Shown one piece after another: positions 1 through 12,112 of a stretch of 64,000 nucleotides of DNA. Position 1 is the first letter of the stretch. Each line of letters begins with the position of its first letter. The notes under the pieces are model-generated. The model worked only from the letters and a program-made list of their open reading frames with translations. It did not search any database and was not told where the DNA came from. This DNA is from Nymphaea colorata. Lineage: Eukaryota > Streptophyta > Magnoliopsida > Nymphaeales > Nymphaeaceae. The DNA lies in the NCBI RefSeq assembly GCF_008831285.2, contig NC_045148.1, positions 6,763,001-6,827,000 of the forward strand, in the 5' to 3' direction. The translations under genes were made by a program, and so were the position numbers.

Positions 1-869
1 ACCGTACTAAACTACATTGTTATGAGCATAGATTTTCCCATTCTTGGAAGGACATAAGTCACAGCGGAGCAAATCTTCTTGCAGTTAGGAGACAATGGTA
101 GTCTTCTACAGCACCACCCTGACCATGTAGAAGATCTAGTAGCCTAATGGAATCTAAGTGAAAGGATAGGCCTGCAATGTGACCCGAACATAACTGTGCA
201 ACTCCCAACTTGCTACATCGCCTGGCTAATTGAAAGGAAACGAAACGTTTTGTGGCGTGTTTGGAGACAAGTTTGGTATAGTTAGAAGCTTTTCAAGTAC
301 GATGCTGGACCAAGTCCTTCCAATGGCGGATTGGACAAGTGCACCGACCCACACTAACCAGTGAGTTGGTAGTGAAGCATCAGAATAACCTTAGAAGGGC
401 CGTTAAATTTTGATTCTCGTTTTTCTTGATATTCCAAAGTCGTATGTTATTCTTTTTCATTTATCTTCGCTTTTATTCAAACAGAAATTCTTAGACGTAA
501 GAAAAACATATATTTGCTAGTAGCTTGAGTGATTTCATTGATTCGGAGGAGCAAGATCATCGAGCCAAAGTATCTCCAATATTTCATTACTCTTTGTCTC
601 CAAGATGCATGACTAAATAAACTTTTTTTAAAAATTTGACTGCGGCCAACTGCATTTTTCAAAATTTTTTAGCGAGGCTAATTATAATTTTTGAACATTT
701 TAAAGTGAAAATTTTTATTTTTTTATAATGAATTGAAAAGCATTATCAACATAAAAGCTTCTCGCCAAGAATCACTTGAACTCATACAAGGTTGTGTCAG
801 CCCAACTACCAATATGAGTTACTTCGCCATCTTGATAGTCTTCTACTTTGACGCTGGCTTCAAGCATAG
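1..869. other. Intergenic, no gene recognised
   Basis: AT-rich DNA with short open frames on both strands and no recognisable protein domain. The first 400 bases are less AT-rich than the rest and could be old retroelement sequence, but no motif supports that. Low-complexity A/T runs occur around 620-730. Confidence 0.5.
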
Positions 870-1241
870 GGATGTCAATGGATTGGATTCAAAATGGATA
901 CGTTCTTAATCATATCCATTTTTTTGGATTTTCACATGCTCATATTCAAACATAAATGAAGAAAAATCATATCTAAATCTGAATCCAAAATCCAATTTCA
1001 CAATCCCAATTTGAATTTTGAACTGAACCTGACCAATTTTCAAAATGTAAGAGTGTTGGATATAGGACATTTACTTAAAACTAAATCTGGTTCGAATCCA
1101 GATCCAAATTCGATTGGATGTCATCTCTTTAATTCGAATCTAGTCTGATTTCTTAACCAGATAAGAATTTGCTTTTCATGTCTGATTTTTTTCTATCGGT
1201 TCGATTGGACATCCTATTTAAATCAGATATATTTGCATTCC
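870..1241 (+). repeat. Dispersed DNA-transposon-like repeat, copy 1
   Basis: This segment matches 45647-46028 in the same orientation. Shared features are a start of GGATGTCAA, a run of alternating 'aatccaaat/ggatat' words, and an end near a TTGACATT-like word. The recurring GGAT/ATCC words make the element partly self-complementary. Copy 1 is more diverged at its right end, and no target-site duplication is visible here. It is probably a non-autonomous element, judged by comparing the two copies by eye. Confidence 0.6.
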
Positions 1242-1953
1242 TATTTTGGCCTAATATCTTGGACTCTTTGTGTAAGATGAAGTTGGGTCTAGCCCATGAG
1301 TACTCTACCATTGTCATATCAATCTTCACATTCAATGAGATGTCTAGGCACATCAGCTCCTTCTCCATGTTATGCTTCTTACTGCATATGTCTTCATATT
1401 ACACTAAGCAACTAAATTGCCCCCATCCACAGCTACACATTTTCAGGCTCATCCTCAGTAACTCTTACAATGTTTCCGGCCCGTCTTCCGATCCTTCACA
1501 AAGCATTTTGAGAACTATCCGGCCATATGCTTCGCTTCACAAAGCCAAACAAGTTCTAGCCTTTGCTAGGTCATTGTTTTTTCAGAAAATGGTTTATTGT
1601 CGCAATGGTGGCGGCTCCACAAGACACTTGTTCTCTCATCAATCATCTTTGTTTCCTCTTGGTCAGGCTTCTACAACCACTTGAATGGGTTAGTGAAAGG
1701 CTACCAAGCACACTAACTCCAAGTCTTCACCCTTTAGAGGTAGTTTGGCAGCAAGAACAGTTTGTGAGTATCTCAAGAATCTACTCCAAAGATTAGAGTA
1801 GGTTTGTGGAATCATAGTTTCAGTGCCTAGTGCCTAATGATCCTGCCCAAATCTTTTAATTTGGGTATAGTTTCGCAAGAATTTGTTGTGGTTGACCCTG
1901 CCACCATCCAATCTACATGCCTCTCTGCATGAACTGATGCCTTAATTCTCCTT
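1242..1953. other. Intergenic with an unrecognised 171-codon open frame
   Basis: A plus-strand open frame runs from 1169 to 1684 (171 codons), partly overlapping the repeat at its start. Its translation is rich in Ser, His and Leu and shows no domain I recognise. The overlap with repeat sequence and the lack of splice or codon signals argue that it is a chance frame or old transposon remains. Confidence 0.4.
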
Positions 1954-1954
1954 T

Positions 1955-2245
1955 AGGTTGTGTTTGATATCCTTGGATGTTAGATCCGATATTAGATTAG
2001 CTGAGTAAATCCAAGGTTCATCAAGCTATAGATTTTAGATTCGAATGCTGAAATCCATGGCTCGCAAATCAGAGAAGGGGGGTTCTGACTTCAAGTGTGT
2101 ATTTCAGAGGGGAAGAGAGTGAGAAGGCTGAGGGAGTGCATCAAACAAGAGCATTTAAAAATTAAGATTTTAAAACCTCATATCTCAGACCTGAGACTTT
2201 AAAATCTACCATAGATCTAAGATCCGAGACAACCAAACGCAACCT
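1955..2245. mobile_element. MITE-like element, family A copy 1
   Basis: The ends are inverted: AGGTTGTGTTTG at 1955-1966 against CAAACGCAACCT at 2234-2245, with one mismatch in 12. The interior repeats 'gatctaagatcc'-type words that also occur in the element at 12663-12850. The size (~290 bp) and lack of coding capacity fit a miniature inverted-repeat transposable element. I could not identify a clean target-site duplication, so the superfamily is unassigned. Confidence 0.55.
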
Positions 2246-2994
2246 CAAAGGCATCAGAGTATATTAATCTTACAGTTCCCTTCTTCAATATTCAGTAATT
2301 TTTTGTTGCCACCAAACCATAGTGTCTGCTAGACCTCTAGCGACACAGCATGCTATCTTGACCTGAAGGTGATCCTCCACCATATCCTGCAAGCCCAAGA
2401 GGTAATATGGCACCACAATTAGGAACTTATTAGTGACCTTGGTTTTTTTTTCTCTCTCTCTCTTGAGAGTGAACTTTTCATTTCCTATCATGCTAAATAA
2501 TACTCTTATTAAAATAAAAAAAAAAACCTTAAGGTAAAAAAAGGCTGTAAAAGAAGTTAAAAAATCTAAAATGCCCATTACTTTATAAAAAATTTAAAAA
2601 ATACTGTGACCTCCTTTGGTGCATATTTATTGTGTTATGTTCAGGCAACTCAATCTGGTTCTTTTCAGGCCAAATCTAGTGGACTAGTTCTCATGGAAAG
2701 AGAGAGAATTAATGGTTATTACTTGTGACTAATTCTCAAGGTGACTAATTCTCAAGGAAATAGAAAAGTAGTTATTACTTGTGTAGTAAAAAATATAATG
2801 GCGTTGACCCGGCTCAAAGGGTTTGGAGTAGTTGGATGAGACTTGGCATTCACGCAACCAGTCTTGGTCAAATTCCTATAGCGTATACATTATAAGCAAT
2901 CTCAAAAGGTGTCTTCCTTGAGGAGTGTACACAATTGGTTGGGATGAGGCTTGGTCAAAGTCGAGTCAGTTCGATTCTCATAGGTACTAACTAT
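2246..2994. other. Intergenic, nothing recognised
   Basis: AT-rich DNA with poly-A/T runs and a CT/GA-rich tract around 2445-2470. No gene or clear repeat boundary is visible. Confidence 0.45.
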
Positions 2995-3230
2995 TTATGC
3001 CTCGTGATGAATGACAATTCTGAAACTGCTTTGTCTACCAAGAAAGAAACTATAATTAATGCAAACTATGATTCTCATAGGGAGTTGGATCAAGCTCAGG
3101 ATGAACGTTAGCGGCATACTTAACACATGCAAATCGGACGAAAAGTGGTGTTTCGAGTGGCGGATGGGCGAGTAACACGTCAGAACCTACCCTTGGGAGG
3201 GGGACAACAGCTGGAAAAGGCTGTTATTAA
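2995..3230 (+). pseudogene. Nuclear insert of plastid DNA: 5' end of 16S rRNA gene plus upstream leader
   Basis: From about 3072 the sequence follows the start of plastid 16S rRNA: the 'ctcaggatgaacg' block, 'cttaacacatgcaa', 'aagtggtgtttc', 'gtggcggatgggcgagtaac' and 'acaacagctggaaa'. The 75 bases before it follow the plastid rrn16 upstream leader ('ctgctttgtctac', 'gcaaactatgattctcat'). Many differences look like C-to-T or G-to-A changes, as expected from decay of methylated nuclear DNA. Homology stops abruptly after about 3230, so less than 200 nt of the rRNA remain and it cannot function. It is a nuclear plastid insertion (NUPT), not a working rRNA. Confidence 0.85.
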
Positions 3231-4001
3231 AAGAACGAGTTTTTAGTTTATTAATTATTTCCACCAGCTAAGGTATGCAAAATATGGTAAGGTACGTACA
3301 ATACGATACGTATAGCCCGACCATATGAAAACTTTTAAAATGTGATTAGGTCCTTTTCTAAATTAAAAGTAATCGGAAAGGTCGGACCCCAAATAAAAAC
3401 TTCCTTTGTTTATTGCGATGATGTTCAGTATTAAGATTTGTACGGTGCGCAGTCGATTTCTTGATGAATAATTCTTGTCTCGCAATTAGTTGGGAGTTGG
3501 CAATCGTTACCTTAATTAATTGAGATCAGGGGTAAGGCCGTGCTTCCTTACAGAGTATAGTAATCAAGAAAATTGAGATAGACTTAGTCATGTGATATGC
3601 TTAATTAATTACTCGAGCTCGATTGAGATAGCCTTGCTCGTCATATGTCTAATGAAATGTCGGAGGGGCACCAATATAGAACAAACAAACCAAATGCGTC
3701 GTGTGGGCAACTGCCTACACGAACCTGCCCCTGTCTCAATAAGCGACGCAAAAGACAGTACGTTTTAGAACTAGTATATGGGGAAATTAATATGAGATTT
3801 GAGAACGCGATAGTTTAACAGTGCCTAGAAAGAAATTTAATATGATCAAGGTATTTTTTATATCACCTTATAAGGTGATGAAAATTAGGTATTGCCTCAG
3901 GCTTAAGAACCAAATTTAATTACTTGTCATGAATGTGTTTTTCGGTAGACCGTCAAAAAGCCCAGGCTTTTAATTATGATATTAAAACCCTTGCGTATTT
4001 T
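3231..4001. other. Intergenic; short repeat-family fragments
   Basis: Around 3270-3325 there is a patch of 'ggtacgtacaatacgatacg' character that resembles the TACGATACG family seen at 24.8-27.7 and 50.6-51.5 kb. Around 3695-3725 a 'gtgggcaactgcctacac' word recurs in similar form near 13272 and 45447. No gene is visible. Confidence 0.4.
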
Positions 4002-4125
4002 GAGTATGTTCACAAGTTTACATGTACTTTTCCAGATTCTGCACTTAATATATATAAACTGGAGTATGTTCACAAGTTTATTTGAATGTACTTCTCCAAA
4101 TTCCGCACTTAATATATATAAACTG
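4002..4125 (+). repeat. Two-copy tandem duplication, ~60 bp unit
   Basis: Both units begin 'gagtatgttcacaagttta' (4002 and 4062) and end 'cacttaatatatataaactg'. The second has a few extra bases after the shared start. It is a local duplication with no coding content. Confidence 0.8.
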
Positions 4126-4248
4126 TCCCATTTGTTAATCTTTAATTTGTTGCCTGAAACAAAGTTAGGACATTAGAATTCCGAGTGCAAAGTGTAGGTG
4201 GTCGGGTTTAGTGATACGTTGTTGGTGTGTCCTTAGTTCGATTCTATT

Positions 4249-4388
4249 GGATGCTACTCTTGCAGACTGTTGCAAACAGTGGTATATGCGTTATTCGAAT
4301 TGAAAAGTGTACCATATGATTACTCATGTCTGAAGTAGCTCAGGACCACAGGAAAGGAGAAAAGAGGGATGGCTTCGGTCTCTCACTT
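4249..4388 (+). repeat. Dispersed repeat family B, copy 1
   Basis: This shares an ordered series of words with 17326-17478: 'ggatgctact', 'aattgaaaagtgtaccatat', 'gaccacaggaaaggagaaa', 'gggatggcttcggtctctc'. The spacing is preserved, so the two stretches are old copies of one repeat. No coding potential. Confidence 0.5.
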
Positions 4389-5584
4389 AGGCGGTGGGTT
4401 TCCTCCACCTCACTCGAAGTCATGAATATAAAAAATTTTCTTAATGACAATGGCCCATTGTGCCCAACCCCTTTCACACTCCACCATGCACTCTAACCTG
4501 GTTATATGCACCATCCTGGTGTATGAATTTTTGTGTGCAAATATGGTCAATGACTAAAACAGCTTTAATTCACACTAAGAAAAATTGTAAAGACAAAAAT
4601 GAAAATGAAAAAAAGAAAAAAAAATATAAAGAACATTTCATTTTAATAAATTACCCGAATGTCCTACCGTCCTTTACTTTGTACCGTACATACGGCGCAC
4701 ACAACTTTCTCTATCATGCACTCTCATAAAAAATAACTTGCTTCCGGTCAAACCACCATGCATCCATGTACTAGAGATCAACTTCCATATCTGTAACATA
4801 ATTTTTTATCCAACGGAAAACTTTCATTAATTTAATTCGTTACTTGAATTTGTTATAGGAACGATCTTAGTTACGACACTCGATGTGATAAAATAACTGA
4901 TGATGAACTTTTTAAATCCGAAGATAATATCTGTAGTTGTTGTCCCTTGCACGTTTTCTTGATTTTATTATGGCAACAAAATGTTTGTATCTGAAAAAGT
5001 TCTTACAAAGCTAAAATATCTTTTTGTGTTTGTCGAGCGAAGATAAGGTGACATTAGCATTTTGTTTTAGTGTTTGTTGAATTCAGTAGATTTGAAACTG
5101 TCCATGATGAGTAGGATCCAAACCCAAAATGCAACTGACCAATGCAAGTGGCAAAATTGCAGTGAGCTAACTGTGATGAGATGCCTCAAGGGGCATAGTG
5201 TAGCAGGGTTTCAGCTGACATCCAAGGCATTCGAGGTTTGAATCTTGTGGCCGTTGTTTTGATGCCGGTACATCCAAGGGATTTGAGGTTCGAATCTCGT
5301 AGCTGTTGCTATATTCTGGAGCATCATTCCTCTGCATCACCAAATGGTGGTCTAATTGAAAGGTTTACCATAGGTCCACCAAAGCTTTGAAGCATAAGAG
5401 TATGGGTTAGACTTGCTCATATTTATGAGCTATGGCCTACTTTGCATCTGCCTTTCATCGTAATCATCTTTGTCATTGTCAAACAAAGACTAGGCATCCA
5501 CCTAACAAAATTGTCCACACTTTATGCATGCAGCGATACCCACTGGTCACAATATTTATTGGCAAATAATGTTATGTGCATGCG

Positions 5585-5615
<31 letters not shown>

Positions 5616-7491
5616 ATATGTATATATGTGTGTGTGTTATTTAAATGTTAGACACATGAGAAACAATTTCAAACTTTAGAGAGAGAGAGAAAAAAAAAAA
5701 AAAAAAAGATTGAGTGGTATATATAGGAAAATACCATGGCCCCCTAATTTCTTAAAGAAAAGCTAGGGTACTACTTTAAGTATTGAGTCTCTAAACGGAT
5801 GAAATTGCCACACTCAAAATTAAGTTGGGAACAAGTGGAGGAGCTAAAAGCAGATGCAAAAGATTCGGGTTCCCAACAGCAAAATGCATGAAAAATGGGG
5901 TTCAAAACAGATCCACGTGTTTGGAACTAAAATCCTCCAACCATGTCCCTACCACTTGCGACCCTAGACCACTTGATGCATGCCTTAGGGATCATGTTGA
6001 GTTTCCGAAACTCCTCTCCTATTTCCTCTTGCTTCGGAGGGTCCAAACTCCAGGATTGCATCAGGACTTTAGTACAAAAGCAAAATACATCTTCAGCTAG
6101 AGGTTCTACAGTTCCCACCCTAAAAGTTGAGGAGATAGTGACAACATAGGGTCCGCATGCCGGCCATCGTTACCAACTACGCTCTACCAGCTGCGTTACA
6201 CCCACCAAGTCTAGCCACGTGCTGCCCTAACCAGGATCCGCAGTGGCGGAGCCTCATGGTGGCTGGCATGGGTAAGCTTCATAAAATTAGTTTAATATAT
6301 ATGTCAATGTTTTAATATATTTGATTGACATACATAAGTACCCCAAATAAATTAAAGATATTGAATGAGTTCTGGCTAGCAGCCTGCCCTTGTGGCCCGG
6401 CAATTCTTGAAATATTGAGTGTAACAGATATGTGTCCATTGAATGCTTACACACCACCTTTTGGAAGTTTGTTGGCGAGTTTCCTCAAATAAAGTATAAG
6501 AAGAAGTTTTGTGCGACACGATACCTCTCTATTATCAGAAATTACATGCATGGTAAGTAATCTCGAAAAGTGCACTTGTTGACGCTCTAGTGGTCATATT
6601 CGTTTATGCTTAGACATGTAAATTAAGGGCCAAACTAATTCGAACGTTGTGTATTTTATGAACTTTAACCCTGTCAAGGGAAAACGAAACAATCTTTTGA
6701 ACAACTCTATCTCTCAAGGGTAGTTGGTAGTTGTGAGTGTCTTAAATCTACCCCATAATTAAAGCAGGTTCATGAAACAATAGTTACAGTGTTTAATAAA
6801 CCTTTCTCAATTTTTAGGGCAGGTTCATGAAACACTCACAAAGGGTTTTTACTAGCAAATGGCTTCTTAAAAGTTGTTTGGCATAAAGATGTTATGTTAG
6901 TGTTCAGTTTAAAAGCAGAGATGTTTTATGAGTGTCTGGTGAATCTACTCAAAAATTAAGTTAGATTCATATAACAGTAGTTCTAGTGTTTGTGAATCAG
7001 ATTCACAGAGGACAATTACAAAATGTCTTTGTTACCAGACGACCCATTATAGACTAGACTGTTTTGATTACTAAGACAAGACAAACAAGACGTCTTGTCC
7101 ACCACACTGCTATCTGTGTCCAGTGTAAGTTTCATGTGGATGTTTGTGAGTGCTATATGTTTCATCTCGCATTTATTTCTTGTTCTTTATGTGTTTTGTT
7201 GTGTTTGTTTTATGTTTTGTCCAATGTTTGTTTCGTGTTTTATCCATTCAATCTATCTTGTCCTATTTTTACAAGCATAGCCTCAAAGATGCCCACAAAT
7301 ATGAGTCATAGATCAATTCAATTCATTGTAGAACTGCCGCTTTGATCTCAACAAAGGCCTCTCATGAAACAAGGGGAAGGAAAGCCAAAAACTTTTAGGG
7401 GAAGGAAAGCCAAAAACTTTTATGTGCGCGTATGTAGTATTGCTCAAAATATATGTTATGGACATGTATATCGCTCAACTCGGGGCGTCAA
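4389..7491. other. Intergenic with minor repeats
   Basis: No gene recognised. It contains a (TATG)n/(TG)n microsatellite at 5590-5640, a GA tract running into poly-A at about 5680-5708, and a 25 bp unit 'ggggaaggaaagccaaaaac...' present twice at about 7370-7420. At 6239 there is a word 'cagtggcggagcc' that resembles the terminal repeat of some plant DNA transposons, but no matching opposite end was found. The open frames at 5825-6150 overlap each other on both strands and look like chance. Confidence 0.45.
5165..5305 (+). repeat. Possible tRNA-derived (SINE-like) sequence
   Basis: Two blocks end in B-box-like words: 'ggtttgaatct' near 5235 and 'ggttcgaatctcg' near 5290, each preceded by a similar 'catccaagg.att.gag' string. 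The pattern suggests a duplicated tRNA-like promoter region, as in plant SINEs. No cloverleaf can be drawn and the A box is weak, so this is tentative. Confidence 0.3.
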
Positions 7492-9635
7492 CTAATCAAT
7501 AGAATGAGCAATCTGCTTGAAGATCTTGGCGTGCTCCTTGAACAGGGTGACTATGACGTTGATGCCGCCCTTCAATGCTCCGTGAGAAGCTGCAGGGACG
7601 AAGATGACGAGGCCTTCCATGGGGATCCAGGACGGCATGAACGCGCAGGGCGCGCCTGAACCCATGTCCACCTCGTGGAATTGGAAACCCAACCAGCTGT
7701 CGACCTCCAGGTTCGGGATCACGAAGTTGTCCTCCACATCCTGTGAAGCCACCAGCTCCTTGTTCTTGTTCAGCTCCCCAAAGTCGATGAAAGATTGAAA
7801 GTAGTCGGCATCAACTCTTGCAACGGCGTCCTTGATCAATCTTGCACCATAGCCAACTCCCTCCTGTAATCGGGCAATTGATTGAACAAATGTGAGAAAC
7901 AAGGAATTGATAAACTTTTGTCCAAGTCTTCTCTCTACTGCTGGCTGATCAATCATTTTGAAAATAAATTTTTAGACGCGTTCCATGGCGTTTGAAGTTT
8001 ATAATCAAATTGGAATTGGAATGACAATTCGAGTTCTAGTTTAACTCCCTTTGAGTTTGATAATATGAAGTTTTTGATTCTGAAAATCAAAGTATGTTTT
8101 TGATAAAATAGGAATTAAAATTCTAGAATTGATGAATTAAAACTTTTTATGATGTGAGTCCTAAAAAGGAGAAAAAAAAAATCTAAAAGTCTGGAATAAT
8201 AATTCCCACCCACTAGGGTAGTATCACATTTTGAAATTTTGGTTTCAGAATCAAAGTTCTTTGTTTGATAATGCAAGTCCTGTTTCATCCAAAAAGAGAA
8301 TTTTTATTCTAAAATTCTGCAGAAGTGGTCTGGAGACCAAGTTTTTTAAGCAAAACTGATTTTTGCCTCTACCCAAGTTTTTTTTCTTGTTATTCAAACA
8401 TCGAAATCACATTCTAATTTGATTATTAATTAAATTTTAACATAACTCTGTTTTAACAAAACTAAGTTTTTGAAAGCTGTACTTTTGCTTTAAAAAAAAA
8501 AATGCCTACTTTTTATCTTTTGAGGTTTCATATACATATTCTGTGAGGATCATCATTTGCACCTTTCTCTTAACGCACGTAGTTGGCTTGGCTATGTTTC
8601 AATATTGGGAACTCTTACGTAAAAAAATATATAAACTATTAAATATAAGTATTAAACAGTAAAAAATAATATTCACAGTTATTAAAAACGAATAAAAATA
8701 AAATCAATTGTGGTGCTCACCTTGAGGAGCTCCTTCACCCTGGTGGACGGGTACGCGTCAAGCACAAGGTTCCCAAAGTACTCGGAGGGGATACCAAGCC
8801 GGGGTCTGCCGTTCACCAGCAGCCTCAAGCGCGTGACCTCGTCGTCGCGCAGACCGCGAGCGATGCTGACCTTTCTCCAGACGTGGGAGAGGAGGCAGGC
8901 GAAGGTGCTGGGCTTGAGCACGGCCGGCCTGGTGGCCGTGGCGGAAGAAGCCCTCTCCTTGAGCTCGCTTATGAACTCCCACGAGTAGTTGACGATGAGG
9001 TTGTCCATGGTGTTTACGTCCCCGTTGTCCCCCACCAGGGGGGCGTCTGAGAACTCAATCCGCTCGTGCGGATAGCTGCAGACCGGCGGGTTCCTGGGGA
9101 CAAGGAAGAACTCCTGGTCGTGGACCGGCGGGTGCTCCAGTTCCATCTCCGGCGACCTCACCAGCTGAGACCAGGACAGGAAGAAGTTGCTCATGGACTG
9201 CCCGTCCGCCATCCAGTGGCTGGCGCAGATGCCGATCACCAGCCCCCCGCACTCGAACCGGTTGAGCTGCACCATGAGCATGGGATTCGAGGCCGCCGGC
9301 GGCGGGTGCAGGTCGCAGAGCGAAGGGCAGGGCTCCAGCGGGAGGAAGTCCTCGAGCTTACGGGCCACCGTCGTCTCGAAGACGGGGACGCCGGAGTTGT
9401 CGTCGATGACGATGTGTCCGCCGGAGAGGTGGCCGGCGAGCTGGGGGTAGTATGAGAGGGCCTTGGAGAGGCCGAGGATGATGCCGGAGTTGGGGGAGGT
9501 TCCGGGGTTGTCGTACACGAAGAGGACGCAGATGTGGAGCTCTGAGGCCTTCCTGTCGAAGATGTTGAGTGGGATCTTCCGGCTGGTGCGCTTCTCCGGC
9601 ATCACCAACGTGCTTCCCTGATGCTTCACCTCCAT
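7492..9635 (-). CDS. BAHD acyltransferase, probably an amine (agmatine/putrescine-type) hydroxycinnamoyltransferase; copy 1
   Basis: The enzyme would transfer an acyl group from a CoA thioester, probably hydroxycinnamoyl-CoA, in the cytosol. Two exons: 9635-8721 (305 codons) and 7863-7492 (123 codons plus stop), giving 428 aa, typical of BAHD proteins. The splice sites are CTCAAG|GTGAGC and TTACAG|GAGGGA with a phase-0 intron of 857 bp. The catalytic HxxxD motif is HWMAD at residues 140-144. The DFGWG structural motif is replaced by DMGSG (371-375) within 'EVDSWLGFQFHEVDMGSG', a pattern I associate with monocot agmatine coumaroyltransferase relatives. The N-terminal 'IFDRKASELH' also fits that clade. 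A TATA box lies 114 bp upstream of the start. The intron carries long AT-rich, repeat-like DNA. The paralogue at 13888-15273 faces the other way. Family assignment is firm; the acceptor substrate is inferred. Confidence 0.9.
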
Positions 9636-9748
9636 GGCTGGCTTTATTGTAGCTAATGCAAGAAGGGGTTCTTGTTGGGAGAAAATCCTCTGAGATTTTG
9701 GCTCTTTGGCACCACTCTACTCTTGCTTGCTTCAATCTAGCGGTGGGT

Positions 9749-9756
9749 ATTTATAC
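9749..9756 (-). promoter_or_regulatory. TATA box of BAHD copy 1
   Basis: On the minus strand this reads TATAAATA, about 114 bp upstream of the start codon at 9635. That distance leaves room for a leader of roughly 80 nt. It is a good match to the plant TATA consensus. GA-rich tracts at about 9826-9838 and 9940-9957 lie further upstream. Confidence 0.6.
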
Positions 9757-11690
9757 TGGTATCACTGATAGAGGCAAAGAGTGGGTGAGACTTGAGAGTC
9801 CAGAAGAGAACTACTTCTGTTATCGAGATAGAGAGAGAGCAGGCGAAGAAAGATGCCTGTTGAGAAGAGGTCATCCACGTAGTAAGAACAAGTGGCAGCA
9901 GCCATGTTTGAAAAGTGGAATTGCGTGCCGACGAGTCTGAAGAGAGAGAGAGAGAGTAGGTGGGGATGTGTCGTGTTTGAGAGCTGTAAATACGGGGGAA
10001 GGTAGCGAAGAAGAAGACGCTACGGGCACTGTATTTCTTCATTCTGTCACTGTTAGGGACCCGCCATCTTGCCGGTGCCATGAATGCGGCGGGGCCGGAA
10101 GCTCACCAGCACCTTTTGGATCATCCGTTGGACCTATCCTTTCTTCATCTTCAAGACAGCCTACTTTTTCTCCATTGTAGAAACTGAACTTTCTTGGTCA
10201 AATCGGAGTGGATTATATTTATGCTTTCATAGTCAAAGAAGAGGCCGCAAATTAGATTGCTTGCTTAAATTCAGTACCATTATCCTCATCTTTCCAAACA
10301 TCAGAAGCTAATACTCGGCAATGGTTGGTGCCGGTGAGGAATGTGAGTTAATTTATTAGTTTCTAGAGCGACGGATGCAATTCATAAATCTAATGAATTT
10401 AAATACATTTCATAGAATCCGACCCCTAAGATACACCTGCGCCAGTCAATGCCGACCTAATATTCTAAATAATTGAAGTCAGACAGCACTGCATTAGAGG
10501 GGTCACTGGGTCACTGCCTTACTCCCATCTGTCTTTCTTGAATGGCACAAAAAGCATACTATAAACGATAGTGACCACTCCAAAATTTGAATAAAAGAAA
10601 TAGACTATTTAGCAGTTCAATGCGCTACACAACTCAAAAAACTAATATCATGATGCTAAACTATGAAATTTTTTTAGAGATCTCATTCCATTGTCCCTAA
10701 GAAAGGTCACTACCCACTTGCATATGTACCTTTTTGCCTTATGGTTTACATGGTCTTACTTCAAAACTTATTATGGTTTAGAAAGAGGTTGCACTGGAAC
10801 ATAACAATGACCAATACTTTCGAATCTAAACAAAAAAAAAAAAAAATGTAAACTATCTTACCGCCCAATAAGCTGCAATCTCTTGAAACTTGAAATACTT
10901 CGCACATGTGTAACATAATTAAACAAAAAGAAAAACTAATAACAATATGCTGAATTCTGAATTGAGGGAAAAAAAACTCTTATTTTAACAGAAATTTCAA
11001 TTTTCAATGCTAACCAAAATAATGTTTCTTACATAATTTTTAGCGTCGGTTGTGCCGGCATCAGCCCGCAAGCAGCACTCCTTTAATTGTAAGAATAAAA
11101 AACAGAAAAGATTGGCGAGAATCTGGAACTTTGTTGCGCAAGCGAGTGACAAAGTGACGGCTAAGTTCGACACCCAACAACCACCCACCGAGTAGCTCTC
11201 CAATCTCGTGTTTGACTGACGGGACAAGGCATGTGGAAGGAGTCTCCATCCTCGACTTCCAAACGCTTCCAAATTTCTTCGTCTTCGCCTCGAAATCGGC
11301 CAACTTTTTAACGTGGTCATATCAATTGCATTCGTGGCGTTTTTTGTGAGGATCTTGACCAATGGGTCGTTCACACGTATGCACATGCTAAATTAAAGTT
11401 TGGATTTCCTAACTTTTGCTGATGGAAATAAAGAAAGTTATATTGGCCGATGCATGGTTGGTGAACTCGTCCATTCGTGTTTACAAAGATCGTTCATTTA
11501 TTAAGTCATGAGTTAGATCTAGTCTACTGGAACTCTCAAGGCATTGTTTTTCACTTATTTATAAAGAAATACACGATAAAAATTTATGGTTACCAAGTCA
11601 ACTTTCTGACTTGATGACAATCGACAAAAATACGTGAGAACTAGTGTGGGCTCAACCCATTAAAAATTTCGCTAAAAAAAATTAATTATA

Positions 11691-12112
11691 AGGTCTCTTT
11701 TGATGTCAACCTGAAATTTGGATGGACACCAAGTTTTTTTGTGGTAAAATTATCAAAGGAAGAATTTTTTGTAGAAAAAAGTCGGACCTAGAGAAGTCTG
11801 ACTTTTTTGAGGGGCAAAGTTTTTCTAATTTTAATGAAAAAAGCTGCGTAATTTTCCTTATGTTTGGTACAAAACTGAAAAAAAATCTAAAACTGAAAAA
11901 AAATCTACATTGCACAATGTTTTTTTTTTTTTTTTGCATCAAAGGGGTTTTAAAGTTATCATGAAAAAAAAAAAAACCCATGGTAAAAAGTAAGGTAAAC
12001 TTACATTGTTTCATCTAATTTGGTAATTTAATTTTTTTTTTTTTTGATTTGAAAAAGAAAAGCCATAGTTTTCCTCTATACATAGGAATTTCCTATGCAT
12101 CAAACGGGTTCT
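11691..12112. mobile_element. MITE-like element with imperfect inverted ends
   Basis: The left end 'aggtctcttttgatg' (11691-11705) is inverted against 'catcaaacgggttct' (12098-12112), 11 of 15 positions matching. The interior is very A/T rich with direct repeats ('aaaaatctaaaactgaaaaa' type, 11876-11910). It has no coding capacity and no clear target duplication. The 'agaacccgtttgatg' end type is common at the borders of small plant elements. Confidence 0.4.

Noticed and set aside
3072..3230. A functional 16S rRNA gene or bacterial contamination
   Set aside because: Only about 160 nt of the gene remain, with many transitions and a sharp break into plant-like AT-rich DNA. An old plastid insert explains it better.
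5290..5302. A tRNA gene, because of the B-box word 'ggttcgaatctcg'
   Set aside because: No acceptor stem, anticodon loop or proper A box can be placed, so at most it is SINE-like.
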